A stretch of DNA of 64,000 nt from Ruminococcaceae bacterium UBA1405 (GTDB lineage: Bacteria; Bacillota; Clostridia; Oscillospirales; Ruminococcaceae). The notes below the pieces were generated by a model, which saw only the letters and a list, made by a program, of their open reading frames with translations, was not told where the DNA came from and ran no database searches. The stretch spans positions 1 through 64,000 of the forward strand of contig DBQB01000061.1 of the NCBI GenBank assembly GCA_002305685.1. The letters are read 5' to 3'. Below, in pieces: positions 8,334-16,448 of this stretch. A program made the translations under genes and the position numbers. How positions within the stretch are numbered: the first letter of the stretch is position 1; every line of letters starts with the position of its first letter.

Positions 8334-9494
8334 ATGTATCTGTTTCTTACCCCAGAACATATCGCCTACTTAAAGCAAACTCTTTCCAGAAAGGATGGGG
8401 AGCCTCGTTTCCTCCGCTTTGAGCTGGAATACGCAGGAGAGACCGCAATGCAAAAGGGGCCGTGGAGCGTTACCAACTCTCCGGCAGGCGCGGTCTCGGG
8501 AAATCCTCACGATTACTATAGCGTAGGGCCGTATTGGTGGCCGGATCCCAGTGCCCCTGACCCGAAAAAAGCACCCTATATCCGTCGGGATGGGGAGGTA
8601 AATCCGGAGAGGTATCTTTACCATCATGTTTCCGATTTTTCTCAGCTGGCCGATGCCGGCGTTACCTTGTGCGCTGCGGGTACCCTGCTGGACCATCCGG
8701 AGTATCTGGATCGCGCTGCTCAGTTGTACCAAATTTGGTTTGTGGACGAGAAAACCCGAATGAATCCCCATATGGAATACGCACAGGCGATCCCCAATAT
8801 CTGCAATGGACGGGGAATCGGGATTATTGAGTTGGGCAGCCTGGATCGCATCATTTTTTCGCTGGGGTTTCTGGAAGCGGCCGGGAAATATAGCGGGCTG
8901 CTGTCACAGATGGACCAGTGGATTTCCCAGATGCTGGACTGGCTTCTCAACAGCTCCAACGGGAAAGAGGAAGCGGTTCATGGCAATAACCATGAGGTGT
9001 ATTATAACGTCCATGTTGGAATGTGCGCTCTTCGTTTGGGACGAAAGGATGTGCTGGAGCAGATTTTTCGCAACTACCGTCAGCGGATTTTGCCCCAGCA
9101 GATGCAGCCTGACGGCTCTCTTCCTTTGGAGTTGGAGCGGACCAAATCCCTGCATTATAGCCTGTATTGTCTGGATGCCATGGCAATTCTCTGTGAGATG
9201 GCACACTGGGCCGGGGAGGATCTCTGGCACTATGAAGTTGAGGGACGCAGCATTTCCAAAGGAATCGATTTTCTGCTTCCGGCGCTGAACAACCCTTACA
9301 CATGGTCTTATCAGGAGATTGATGGGGAATTTCCAAGAGATCGTTTGGCTCTGCAGTGGGCTGCACTGCGTTTGGAACGCCCTGATCTTGCGCAACTCAA
9401 CCAAAAACTCCGTGCCGGTCAGCGGTTGTGGATTGCCAACAATCCTTTTCCGAAAACCTTGATGGAAGGTTATTTCTTCAATTTGCAGCGGTAA
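8334..9494 (+). CDS. Alginate-lyase superfamily protein (PL38/PL5-like)
   Basis: This 386-residue protein is an (alpha/alpha)-toroid polysaccharide lyase. The ATG at 8334 follows AGGAGGAG. Diagnostic blocks are YSVGPYWWPDPSAPDPKKAP with YIRRDGEVNPER close to the N-terminus, NICNGRGIGIIELG, and NNHEVYYNVHVGMCALRLG, which holds the Asn-His of the active site. ELERTKSLHYSLYCLDAM follows in the C-terminal half. No signal peptide is seen, so it should act on oligosaccharides inside the cell. Uronic-acid polymers such as alginate or glucuronan are the likely substrate class. A strong terminator follows. Confidence 0.75.
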   Translation: MYLFLTPEHIAYLKQTLSRKDGEPRFLRFELEYAGETAMQKGPWSVTNSPAGAVSGNPHDYYSVGPYWWPDPSAPDPKKAPYIRRDGEVNPERYLYHHVSDFSQLADAGVTLCAAGTLLDHPEYLDRAAQLYQIWFVDEKTRMNPHMEYAQAIPNICNGRGIGIIELGSLDRIIFSLGFLEAAGKYSGLLSQMDQWISQMLDWLLNSSNGKEEAVHGNNHEVYYNVHVGMCALRLGRKDVLEQIFRNYRQRILPQQMQPDGSLPLELERTKSLHYSLYCLDAMAILCEMAHWAGEDLWHYEVEGRSISKGIDFLLPALNNPYTWSYQEIDGEFPRDRLALQWAALRLERPDLAQLNQKLRAGQRLWIANNPFPKTLMEGYFFNLQR

Positions 9495-9512
9495 CACAGA
9501 TGGGATAAAATC

Positions 9513-9555
9513 AGGCGCCTCCAAAAGTTTGCGGAACTTTTGGAGGCGCCTTTAT
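9513..9555. terminator. Bidirectional terminator
   Basis: A 17-bp perfect stem, AGGCGCCTCCAAAAGTT with its complement, has a 5-nt loop and T-rich runs on both sides. It separates the convergent lyase gene and the DUF4129 gene. Confidence 0.88.
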
Positions 9556-9584
9556 CTTTGGTTTGATGAATAGATATGTATTCG

Positions 9585-11120
9585 TTATCTCTGTCGTTTG
9601 GACGAAAAATCCACGTTTTTGCAGCCCATTTCCACCTGAGCGGAGAAATTCGTCAACTGCTCCTGGTTTGGAATCTCCTCGGAGTACCGAACCCGATCGT
9701 ATATGGGATTGGCGGTCCTGAAAACGTCCTCCATAGATGTCTGAAGGTTCTTTTGCAGGATCTCGCCGGTGGTATCGCTGGGGGAGATGGGACGGGGACG
9801 ATGGATTCCAAGCAGCGCGCTTTCTTTTCCGGAAGCCTCAGAACCGGTTTTCACCGCCATCATCAGCAGACGGTATCCGTCCCGTACCCGCTGCACAGGA
9901 TCGGTGACCTGACGCCAGCGGCGCAGTTGACGCCGAAGCTGGCGATGGTTTTGAAAGCCTTCCAGCGTTTTGTTTTCCTTTTCTCGGGAAAGTTCTTCCG
10001 TTTCTTCGGTGTAATATCCCTGTTCGCTGCCCAGTTCCTGGATGTGAAAGCAGTTTAAGAAAAAGCGGTAAATTGCAGTGAGGACGCGATGGAAAAAGCC
10101 GGATATCGCAGCCCAGATCCGTCTGCGGTTGACAATCAGCAGATAAATCATTCCCGCTATCAGCGCCACCAACAGCAGATTCCACCAGGGACTTCCCTCA
10201 CTGCCTTCGCCCAACCCGGATAGGTCGGGGGATGTGGTACCACCTCCCCCGGAGGACTCTTCTTCCCCCTGCATCAGGCTGAAAAGCCAGAAGATCAAAA
10301 TAATCAGATAGGCAAGCAGCAGCCCGCACTTTTTCAGAACCCAAATCAGAGCGCCGCCGATTTGATTGGAAAAAAGCAGCCCCAAAAATACCAGCGCCAA
10401 CAATCCGGTTGTTAAAAGCAGGTTGTATACCCGGATTTTGCCGGGGAGCGACGCTTTGTCGTGGCGCCGGCGCTCCATCATGATATCAATGTTCTGTTGA
10501 TTGATCACTACGCCGGTGATCGCGGTGTACAGTCCAAAGGAAAGCGCCAACGGCTCTACCGCGTAGCTGGAGGGGATGGTATCGGCAAACAGCGCCATCA
10601 GTGCCATTGGCACCAGGTATATGCCGGCGCATTGGCCAAATTGGGAGAAGGAAAAACTTTGGGTATAACTTTGCGGGATCCGCTGTACCGTCATGACCCA
10701 ACAGATTTCCAGGGTGATAAAGACTCCCAGCCAGGGAAACAGTATCCCACCGATGCCGTTTTGCGTGGTGGAGGGCCAGAAAAGCAGAGAGAGAATCAGG
10801 CAGACCGGAGGACTGACCGCATAGGCCAGCAGCTGTAAAGCAGTGACAGCCGTGCCGCCTTGCCGGTTTTTTCGCTGATAGGACAGGGCCAAATGGCTCA
10901 GACCTGCGGGAACAAGGGTACATACCGAAAGACACAAAAGTCCCTTCCAGAAGGCCATCCATCCAAAATAGCGCTGTCCCAAAACAGCCACCGAGAGCAG
11001 AATTCCGGGAACCAGCATTAGTGGAATGGTGGCGACGGTAAGCGCTTTGAGTGTCCGAAACAGCAGCCCTCCGGCTGAGGAAAGGGATTTGGCAGAAGTA
11101 TCCATGTTTTTCTCACTCAT
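9585..11120 (-). CDS. DUF4129-domain membrane protein
   Basis: The 511-residue protein has about nine predicted membrane segments in residues 20-350 and a basic cytosolic C-terminal domain. That domain (VTDPVQRVRDGYRLLMMAVK to SEEIPNQEQLTNF) matches DUF4129. The gene overlaps the upstream DUF58 gene by 4 bp (ATGA). In MoxR-DUF58 operons the DUF4129 domain is usually linked to or next to a transglutaminase-like protease domain; neither is present here. Function is not established. These operons are linked to envelope or extracellular-protein maturation. Confidence 0.75.
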   Translation of the reverse strand: MSEKNMDTSAKSLSSAGGLLFRTLKALTVATIPLMLVPGILLSVAVLGQRYFGWMAFWKGLLCLSVCTLVPAGLSHLALSYQRKNRQGGTAVTALQLLAYAVSPPVCLILSLLFWPSTTQNGIGGILFPWLGVFITLEICWVMTVQRIPQSYTQSFSFSQFGQCAGIYLVPMALMALFADTIPSSYAVEPLALSFGLYTAITGVVINQQNIDIMMERRRHDKASLPGKIRVYNLLLTTGLLALVFLGLLFSNQIGGALIWVLKKCGLLLAYLIILIFWLFSLMQGEEESSGGGGTTSPDLSGLGEGSEGSPWWNLLLVALIAGMIYLLIVNRRRIWAAISGFFHRVLTAIYRFFLNCFHIQELGSEQGYYTEETEELSREKENKTLEGFQNHRQLRRQLRRWRQVTDPVQRVRDGYRLLMMAVKTGSEASGKESALLGIHRPRPISPSDTTGEILQKNLQTSMEDVFRTANPIYDRVRYSEEIPNQEQLTNFSAQVEMGCKNVDFSSKRQR

Positions 11121-12280
11121 CCTGCCACCTCCTCGTCTTTGGAATCTTTCGCTGTTTCCCGCTCCGGCAGACAGAAAATTTCACAATCCTCCGGCAGCGG
11201 TTCGGTGGGATATCCCACCAGAAAAAAGGTTACCCGCTTGTCCTGGGCGGCGCATTGGCGGGCAAACTGATACATCTCCTCACACAGGTAGCAGGTGACG
11301 ATGGTGATGTCGGTGGAGGAGAGGGAGCCTTGCTGATCCCGTAAATTTCTCAGATAGGTGAGAAAATCCTGGGTGCTGCCCGCCGGCATCGCCGCCAGCA
11401 GCCGCAGGAGCGATAAGATATATTCCCGCCCAAACTGCTGGGGGGTTTCGGTGGTGATTTTATCCACATTCTCGGTGTTGGAGTTGACTGCCAAGGACAC
11501 CGGGATACTCTGTTCCAGCGTCTGCTCCAGCAAAGCGGTAGCCACCCGAAAGGACTGTTCAATCTTTTCCGAGTCGATGGCTTCCCCTTGTTCAAAGGGA
11601 CGGGACTGAAGGTTGAGCAGGATGGTGATACTTTGGCGGGTGGTGTATTCCATATTCCGGATCATGATCTTGGAGAGTTTTGCGGTGGCGTTCCAGTGGA
11701 TGTTCTTCATCGGATCGCCAGGACGGTATTCCCGTACCCCCGAGACATAAAAGGGATCGGGGATCAACTGGTTTTTTACGGGGTGATCCCCCTGTAGATA
11801 GCGGGCATTCACGAAGGTATCTTCCAGATTCACCGGGCGAGGCATTACCAAAATCCTTGCCCTGACACCGGCGTCCCGGGACGCTGTCTGCTGTCCCAGC
11901 AGATCGGTGGCCACCAAAACCACCTTCTCAATATCAAATACCCCCCGCTTTAAGCAGGTGACCTTCCAGCGTCGGGTGACCTTCTGATAGCTTTTCATCA
12001 GGAAAAAGCTGGGAACAAACCGGCTGTTGTAGGTGATAACCGACTGGCTTGAGGCAAAATCCAGCCATTTGGAGGTGGTGATTTCGGTTTTGAACCAGGG
12101 CAGCGGAAGTGCTTTGCGGTTGTAAACTTCCTCCACCAGCTCCACCTGATCCCCCTCAAAGGCTTCCGGACGGTCAAAATTACAGCGATACTCAAAATGG
12201 GAGAAAGATTTTTTTGCGAACAGCATTGCCTGCACAAACGCCGCCACAACCATCAAAAATACAGTCACCAAAATCGCCAT
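11117..12280 (-). CDS. DUF58-domain protein
   Basis: The 387-residue protein begins with one membrane helix (ILVTVFLMVVAAFVQAMLF) followed by a beta-rich region. The conserved DUF58 block VREYRPGDPMKNIHWNATAK sits near residue 195. The C-terminal vWA-like fold has FEQGEAIDSEKIEQSFRVA. DUF58 proteins act with MoxR AAA+ ATPases, probably as adaptors at the membrane. It overlaps the DUF4129 gene by 4 bp and lies 37 bp behind moxR, so it is one operon. Confidence 0.85.
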   Translation of the reverse strand: MAILVTVFLMVVAAFVQAMLFAKKSFSHFEYRCNFDRPEAFEGDQVELVEEVYNRKALPLPWFKTEITTSKWLDFASSQSVITYNSRFVPSFFLMKSYQKVTRRWKVTCLKRGVFDIEKVVLVATDLLGQQTASRDAGVRARILVMPRPVNLEDTFVNARYLQGDHPVKNQLIPDPFYVSGVREYRPGDPMKNIHWNATAKLSKIMIRNMEYTTRQSITILLNLQSRPFEQGEAIDSEKIEQSFRVATALLEQTLEQSIPVSLAVNSNTENVDKITTETPQQFGREYILSLLRLLAAMPAGSTQDFLTYLRNLRDQQGSLSSTDITIVTCYLCEEMYQFARQCAAQDKRVTFFLVGYPTEPLPEDCEIFCLPERETAKDSKDEEVAG

Positions 12281-12317
12281 AGACAGTCCTCACTCCTTCC
12301 TTGCGTAATCTTTGGGA

Positions 12318-13316
12318 TTACTGCGCGGCGCCGTTTTCCACCGGAACCGGTACGGATCCCAGGATCTCCGCCACGGTCTGTGCCGTGGTGTTCTCTCCCC
12401 GCAGGCCGGAACTGCCGCGGGTGATCAGCCGGTGGGTCATCACGTGGGGGGCGATGGTCTTGACGTCGTCGGGGGTGACAAAATCTCTCCCGGCAAAGGC
12501 CGCTCGAACCTGTGCCCCACGCATCAGCGCCAACGCGCCGCGGGGACTCATTCCCAGCCGGACGCCCTGAAATTCACGGGAAGCTCTGGCCAGATCCACA
12601 ATATATCCTCGTACCGCATCCGAAACCTTTACCGTTTTCACTGCTTGGCGTGCGGCAAGAATCTGGTCTTTGTCGGCCACCGGTTTTAGCGAGTCCAAAG
12701 GATTTTGTTGCTGAAACCGGCCCAGCATGGCGCTTTCCGCTTCCCGGTCGGGATATCCCACCGAGAGTTTCATGAAAAAGCGGTCCAGCTGTGCTTCCGG
12801 CAGTGGGAAGGTACCGGAGGTTTCAATGGGGTTTTGTGTTGCAATGACAAAAAAAGGCTGCTGCAGCGGATAGGTTACCCCATCCACCGTAATCTGGCCT
12901 TCCTCCATGCATTCCAGCAAACTGGACTGGGTACGGGGAGTGGTGCGGTTGATTTCGTCCGCCAACAGAATGCTGGTGAAGATGGGTCCCGGCCTGAATA
13001 CGAAATCCGACTTTTTCTGGTCAAAAAAGTTGATGCCGGTCAGGTCGGAGGGAAGAATATCCGGGGTAAACTGTACCCTGGAGAAATCTGCATCGATGGA
13101 TTTGGCGAGCGCTTTGGCCAGGGTGGTTTTCCCGGTGCCGGGCATATCCTCCAGCAGCAAATGCCCGGAAGCAAACAGTGCAGTCAATACCAGATCGATG
13201 ACCTCCTCTTTGCCGTTGATCACCTTGGAAATATTATTTCGCAGCGCCACGGCCAAGGTGCGGATTTCGCCAATTGGCATAGGCTGTGTTTGCGGAGAGT
13301 GTTTTGTTTCGTCCAT
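12318..13316 (-). CDS. MoxR-family AAA+ ATPase
   Basis: The 332-residue ATPase shows Walker A in MPGTGKTTLAKALAKS, Walker B in LLADEINRTTP, sensor-1 VIATQNPIETSGTFPLPEAQ, and the MoxR lid GMSPRGALALMRGAQVRA. It is a chaperone-type ATPase that drives folding or activation of partner vWA/DUF58 proteins. It is the first gene of the MoxR-DUF58-DUF4129 operon. Confidence 0.92.
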   Translation of the reverse strand: MDETKHSPQTQPMPIGEIRTLAVALRNNISKVINGKEEVIDLVLTALFASGHLLLEDMPGTGKTTLAKALAKSIDADFSRVQFTPDILPSDLTGINFFDQKKSDFVFRPGPIFTSILLADEINRTTPRTQSSLLECMEEGQITVDGVTYPLQQPFFVIATQNPIETSGTFPLPEAQLDRFFMKLSVGYPDREAESAMLGRFQQQNPLDSLKPVADKDQILAARQAVKTVKVSDAVRGYIVDLARASREFQGVRLGMSPRGALALMRGAQVRAAFAGRDFVTPDDVKTIAPHVMTHRLITRGSSGLRGENTTAQTVAEILGSVPVPVENGAAQ

Positions 13317-13653
13317 CTGTTGTCTGACCCCTCTTTCAAATCAATGAACCATCCGGCGAAGCCGCTTCCAGGAAAGTTTTTAGGCATCTTCCCGACAAAA
13401 AATGACGCAGTTGTATCGCTGTATGGTTCTATTATAAAATGGTAGAACATTGTATACAGTATATCATAATTGCAATATGGGGTGCAACGATTCGGCTGGA
13501 ATTTTGCCAAACTTCACCAAACCATCACAGAGATCCCATGGAAACTTTTCCACCTGAATCGGAAAAACCAGTTGTTTCCGGAAAGGGGATTCATTATAAT
13601 ATAAGAATGGATTTTCTTATTTGCTTTTGGTGATAAAATGAAGGAGTAGCCAT
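13317..13653. other. Divergent intergenic region
   Basis: No gene is seen. The stretch separates the divergent moxR operon and the M20 hydrolase. It holds the promoter at 13572-13600 and, on the other strand, a TATAAT (13431-13436 complement) with a poor -35 that may serve moxR. Confidence 0.4.
13572..13600 (+). promoter_or_regulatory. Promoter of the M20 hydrolase gene
   Basis: TTGTTT (13572-13577) lies 17 nt before TATAAT (13595-13600), about 50 nt ahead of the start codon. Confidence 0.75.
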
Positions 13654-14862
13654 ATGAATACACCAATCATGAACTGGATTGAATCGCTCTGTGCGTTTAC
13701 AGAAAAGGACAGGGGAGACGGGGTTACCCGTCTTCCGTTTACCCCACAATCGGAGCAGGCGCGGCAATATCTGATGCAGCAGTTGCAAGAATTGGGTTTA
13801 ACCCCCAAAACCGACCGTTTTGGCACCATCACCGCCCATCTGGAGGGTCAGAAACCGGAAAGCCTGATGATTGGCTCTCACTATGATTCCATCCCCAACG
13901 GGGGAAAGTATGACGGAATTGCCGGTATTGTCACGGCGATGGACGCCATTCGGCAGCTGCGTCAGACAGGCCGTACGCCCCGCTGCTCAGTGGATATCAT
14001 CTGTACCAACGATGAGGAGGGGATTCGTTTCTCCAAAGGGTTTCTCTCTGCCAAGGTGATCTGCGGCCTTCAGAGCGATGAGGAGTTGGAGAGCATCGTG
14101 GATGTGAAAACCGGCGAGACGCTCTCCCAGTGTATCCGGCGTTCTCCCTATTGGGAGAATGAAACCATCACCCTTACCGGCGCCCTAAGCCAGGTGCGGC
14201 GTTTCCTGGAAATCCATATTGAACAAGGCGGCATTTTGGATGCCGGAGGACAGGATATCGGTCTTGTGGAAAACATTGCAGGAATCCGCCGGTTTTATCT
14301 TACCGTCACCGGAAAGGGAAACCATTCCGGCAGTACCCCTATGGCGGGAAGGAAGGACGCCTTGGTCATTGCCAGCCGCATCATCTCCGCCATCCCGGAT
14401 ATGACCGCTCCCTATCCCAAAGCGGTGGCAACGGTGGGCAATATCCTTTGCAAACCCAATTCCATCAACGCCATCCCCGCGCAGGTCCAGTTTAGCCTGG
14501 ATGTGCGCAGCGGCAAGGAAGGGTATCTCAAATCCCTCAGCGACGATATCTGCCGGATGGCCCGGGATGTGACCGAGGCCGCCGGCGCCGAACTGGATAT
14601 TCGGGTGGGGACCTATGTCAAGGCGGCTCCAATGTCCCAGGACCTTCTGGGAGAGCTGGAGGACACGGCAAAGGCCATGGGGCTTCGTACCCTGCGGATG
14701 GACAGCGGCGCAGGACATGACGCTCAGACCATTGCGGATTTTGTGGAAACGGCAATGCTTTTCCTTCCCAGCGCAGGAGGAATCAGCCATCATCCTGATG
14801 AGTACACCGCCCCGCAGTATCTCCAGCAGGCGGCGGATCTTCTTTACCGCTATCTATTATAG
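13654..14862 (+). CDS. M20 amidohydrolase (allantoate/N-carbamoyl-amino-acid hydrolase type)
   Basis: The 402-residue binuclear zinc hydrolase is of the AllC/HyuC/beta-ureidopropionase group. The metal-ligand blocks are present: SLMIGSHYDSIPNGGKYDGI (His and Asp), CTNDEEGIRFSKGF (Glu pair), EIHIEQGGILD, and SAGGISHHPDEYT (terminal His). The lid-dimer domain contains GKGNHSGSTPMAGRKDA. Members remove carbamoyl groups from ureido acids or allantoate, releasing ammonia. The exact substrate is not decidable from sequence. The ATG follows AAGGAG. Confidence 0.88.
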   Translation: MNTPIMNWIESLCAFTEKDRGDGVTRLPFTPQSEQARQYLMQQLQELGLTPKTDRFGTITAHLEGQKPESLMIGSHYDSIPNGGKYDGIAGIVTAMDAIRQLRQTGRTPRCSVDIICTNDEEGIRFSKGFLSAKVICGLQSDEELESIVDVKTGETLSQCIRRSPYWENETITLTGALSQVRRFLEIHIEQGGILDAGGQDIGLVENIAGIRRFYLTVTGKGNHSGSTPMAGRKDALVIASRIISAIPDMTAPYPKAVATVGNILCKPNSINAIPAQVQFSLDVRSGKEGYLKSLSDDICRMARDVTEAAGAELDIRVGTYVKAAPMSQDLLGELEDTAKAMGLRTLRMDSGAGHDAQTIADFVETAMLFLPSAGGISHHPDEYTAPQYLQQAADLLYRYLL

Positions 14863-14904
14863 CGGTAGCGCGTTGAATTTCACTGAAAAGGGCGGTATCT
14901 TCTG

Positions 14905-16311
14905 TTGGATAGAAAATATAAAAAACTGTTCTCCAACACCATTGTCTTCTCCATCGGTACCTTCAGCTCCAAAATATTGGTGTTCCTGTTGGTACCGTTT
15001 TATGTTCATTTTTTGTCAGACGCCGAATACGGTGTGGTGGACCTCATCACCCAGACGGCCAATCTTTTGATTCCTTTGGTCTCTCTGGGCATTGCCAGTG
15101 CGGTGCTTCGCTTTGGCCTGGATCAGTCCAGCGACAAGAAAGCGGTCTTTTCCACCGGCGTTGCAGCAATTTTGATCGGATTCCTGCTGTTTTTGCTCAC
15201 CGTCCCCATTCTGTTGCAGGTTCAGATCATCGGGGAATATACGCTTCTGCTGCTGTTTTATGTTTTCATTGGCTGCTTTCGGCTGCTGTGCACCAATTTT
15301 GTGCGCTCTTTGCAGTATGTGAAGTTGTACTCCTTTGACGGCATCCTCTGTACGGTGCTGGTGATTACCTTCAACATTCTCTTTCTGATGCGGTTTGGCT
15401 GGGGAATTCAGGGATATGTGCTGGCAACCATCTGTTCCGATTCCTGCTCGGTGCTCTTTTTGACCCTCGCCGCCCGGTTATACCGGTATCTGGATTTTCG
15501 GAGAATCAGGGCTTCGGTATACCGGCCAATGCTTCGATATTGTCTGCCGCTGATTCCAGCCAATATCTTTTGGTGGATTACCCACGTCTCCGACCGGTAT
15601 ATGGTGACCTATATGGTCAGCGAGGGAGCCAATGGCCTATATGCCATCGCCTATAAAATCCCAACGATGATCACCATTGTTTCCACCATCTTTATGGAAG
15701 CCTGGCAGCTCTCCGCTGTGGTGGAGAAGAATGACCCGGAATTGCCTGGCTTTTTCTCCAATGTTCTTTCCTACTATCAGTCTTTCGTTTTTCTGTGCGG
15801 CAGCGGATGCATCCTGTTTTGTAAGGTGCTGATCACACTGCTGACCCTGGGGCAGCCGGATTACTATGTTTCCTGGCGGTATGTCCCTGCGCTGATCATT
15901 GCCACCTGCTTTTCCTGCTTCGTCACATTTTTGGGCAGCGTGTATGTGGTGGAAAAAAAGAGTATGGTTTCCTTTCTCACAACGCTGCTGGGGGCGGCCA
16001 TCAATGTGCTGCTCAATCTGCTGCTGATCCCTTATTTTGGCGCCAACGGCGCTGCGGTTGCCACAGCCTCCGCGTATATCTCCATCTATCTGGTGCGGGC
16101 TTACACCACTCGCCGGATGATCCCCATGCAGTTTGGATTTGGAAAAACCTTTCTCAATACCTTGCTGCTGGCAGTACAGATGGCGGTGACGTTGGCGGAG
16201 ATTCCTCTTTGGTATCTGGTGTCTGGAGTAATCTTTTTGCTGGTGATGGTGATCAATCTGCGGGCGCTGGTGCGGGCGCTTGTGCAGTTGCTGCGAAGAA
16301 GGAGAGGATGA
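14905..16311 (+). CDS. Polysaccharide flippase (Wzx/MVF-like)
   Basis: The 468-residue membrane protein has about 14 hydrophobic segments and belongs to the MATE/MOP lipid-linked oligosaccharide flippases. The N-terminus (KLFSNTIVFSIGTFSSKILV) and the loop TQTANLLIPLVSLGIASAVLR are typical. A TTG start at 14905 is used because no ATG lies near and AAAGGGCGG stands upstream. It is 43 bp after the M20 gene, so probably co-transcribed. No glycosyltransferases lie next to it, so its glycolipid substrate is unknown. Confidence 0.82.
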   Translation: MDRKYKKLFSNTIVFSIGTFSSKILVFLLVPFYVHFLSDAEYGVVDLITQTANLLIPLVSLGIASAVLRFGLDQSSDKKAVFSTGVAAILIGFLLFLLTVPILLQVQIIGEYTLLLLFYVFIGCFRLLCTNFVRSLQYVKLYSFDGILCTVLVITFNILFLMRFGWGIQGYVLATICSDSCSVLFLTLAARLYRYLDFRRIRASVYRPMLRYCLPLIPANIFWWITHVSDRYMVTYMVSEGANGLYAIAYKIPTMITIVSTIFMEAWQLSAVVEKNDPELPGFFSNVLSYYQSFVFLCGSGCILFCKVLITLLTLGQPDYYVSWRYVPALIIATCFSCFVTFLGSVYVVEKKSMVSFLTTLLGAAINVLLNLLLIPYFGANGAAVATASAYISIYLVRAYTTRRMIPMQFGFGKTFLNTLLLAVQMAVTLAEIPLWYLVSGVIFLLVMVINLRALVRALVQLLRRRRG

Positions 16312-16376
16312 TTGCTGTACCTTGGATTTTTGGGTACAATATTCTATAAAAATTTCTTTGGATGGTTCAAAAATCT

Positions 16377-16412
16377 AAAAAGGGATGCCCGAAGAAGGGC
16401 ATCCCTTTTTGT
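16377..16412. terminator. Bidirectional terminator
   Basis: The stem AAAAAGGGATGCCC with GGGCATCCCTTTTT has a short loop and runs of A and T on its two sides. It separates convergent genes. Confidence 0.88.
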
Positions 16413-16448
16413 CGCTATGAAGCCAGATTCCAGAACATCCAAACCGCT

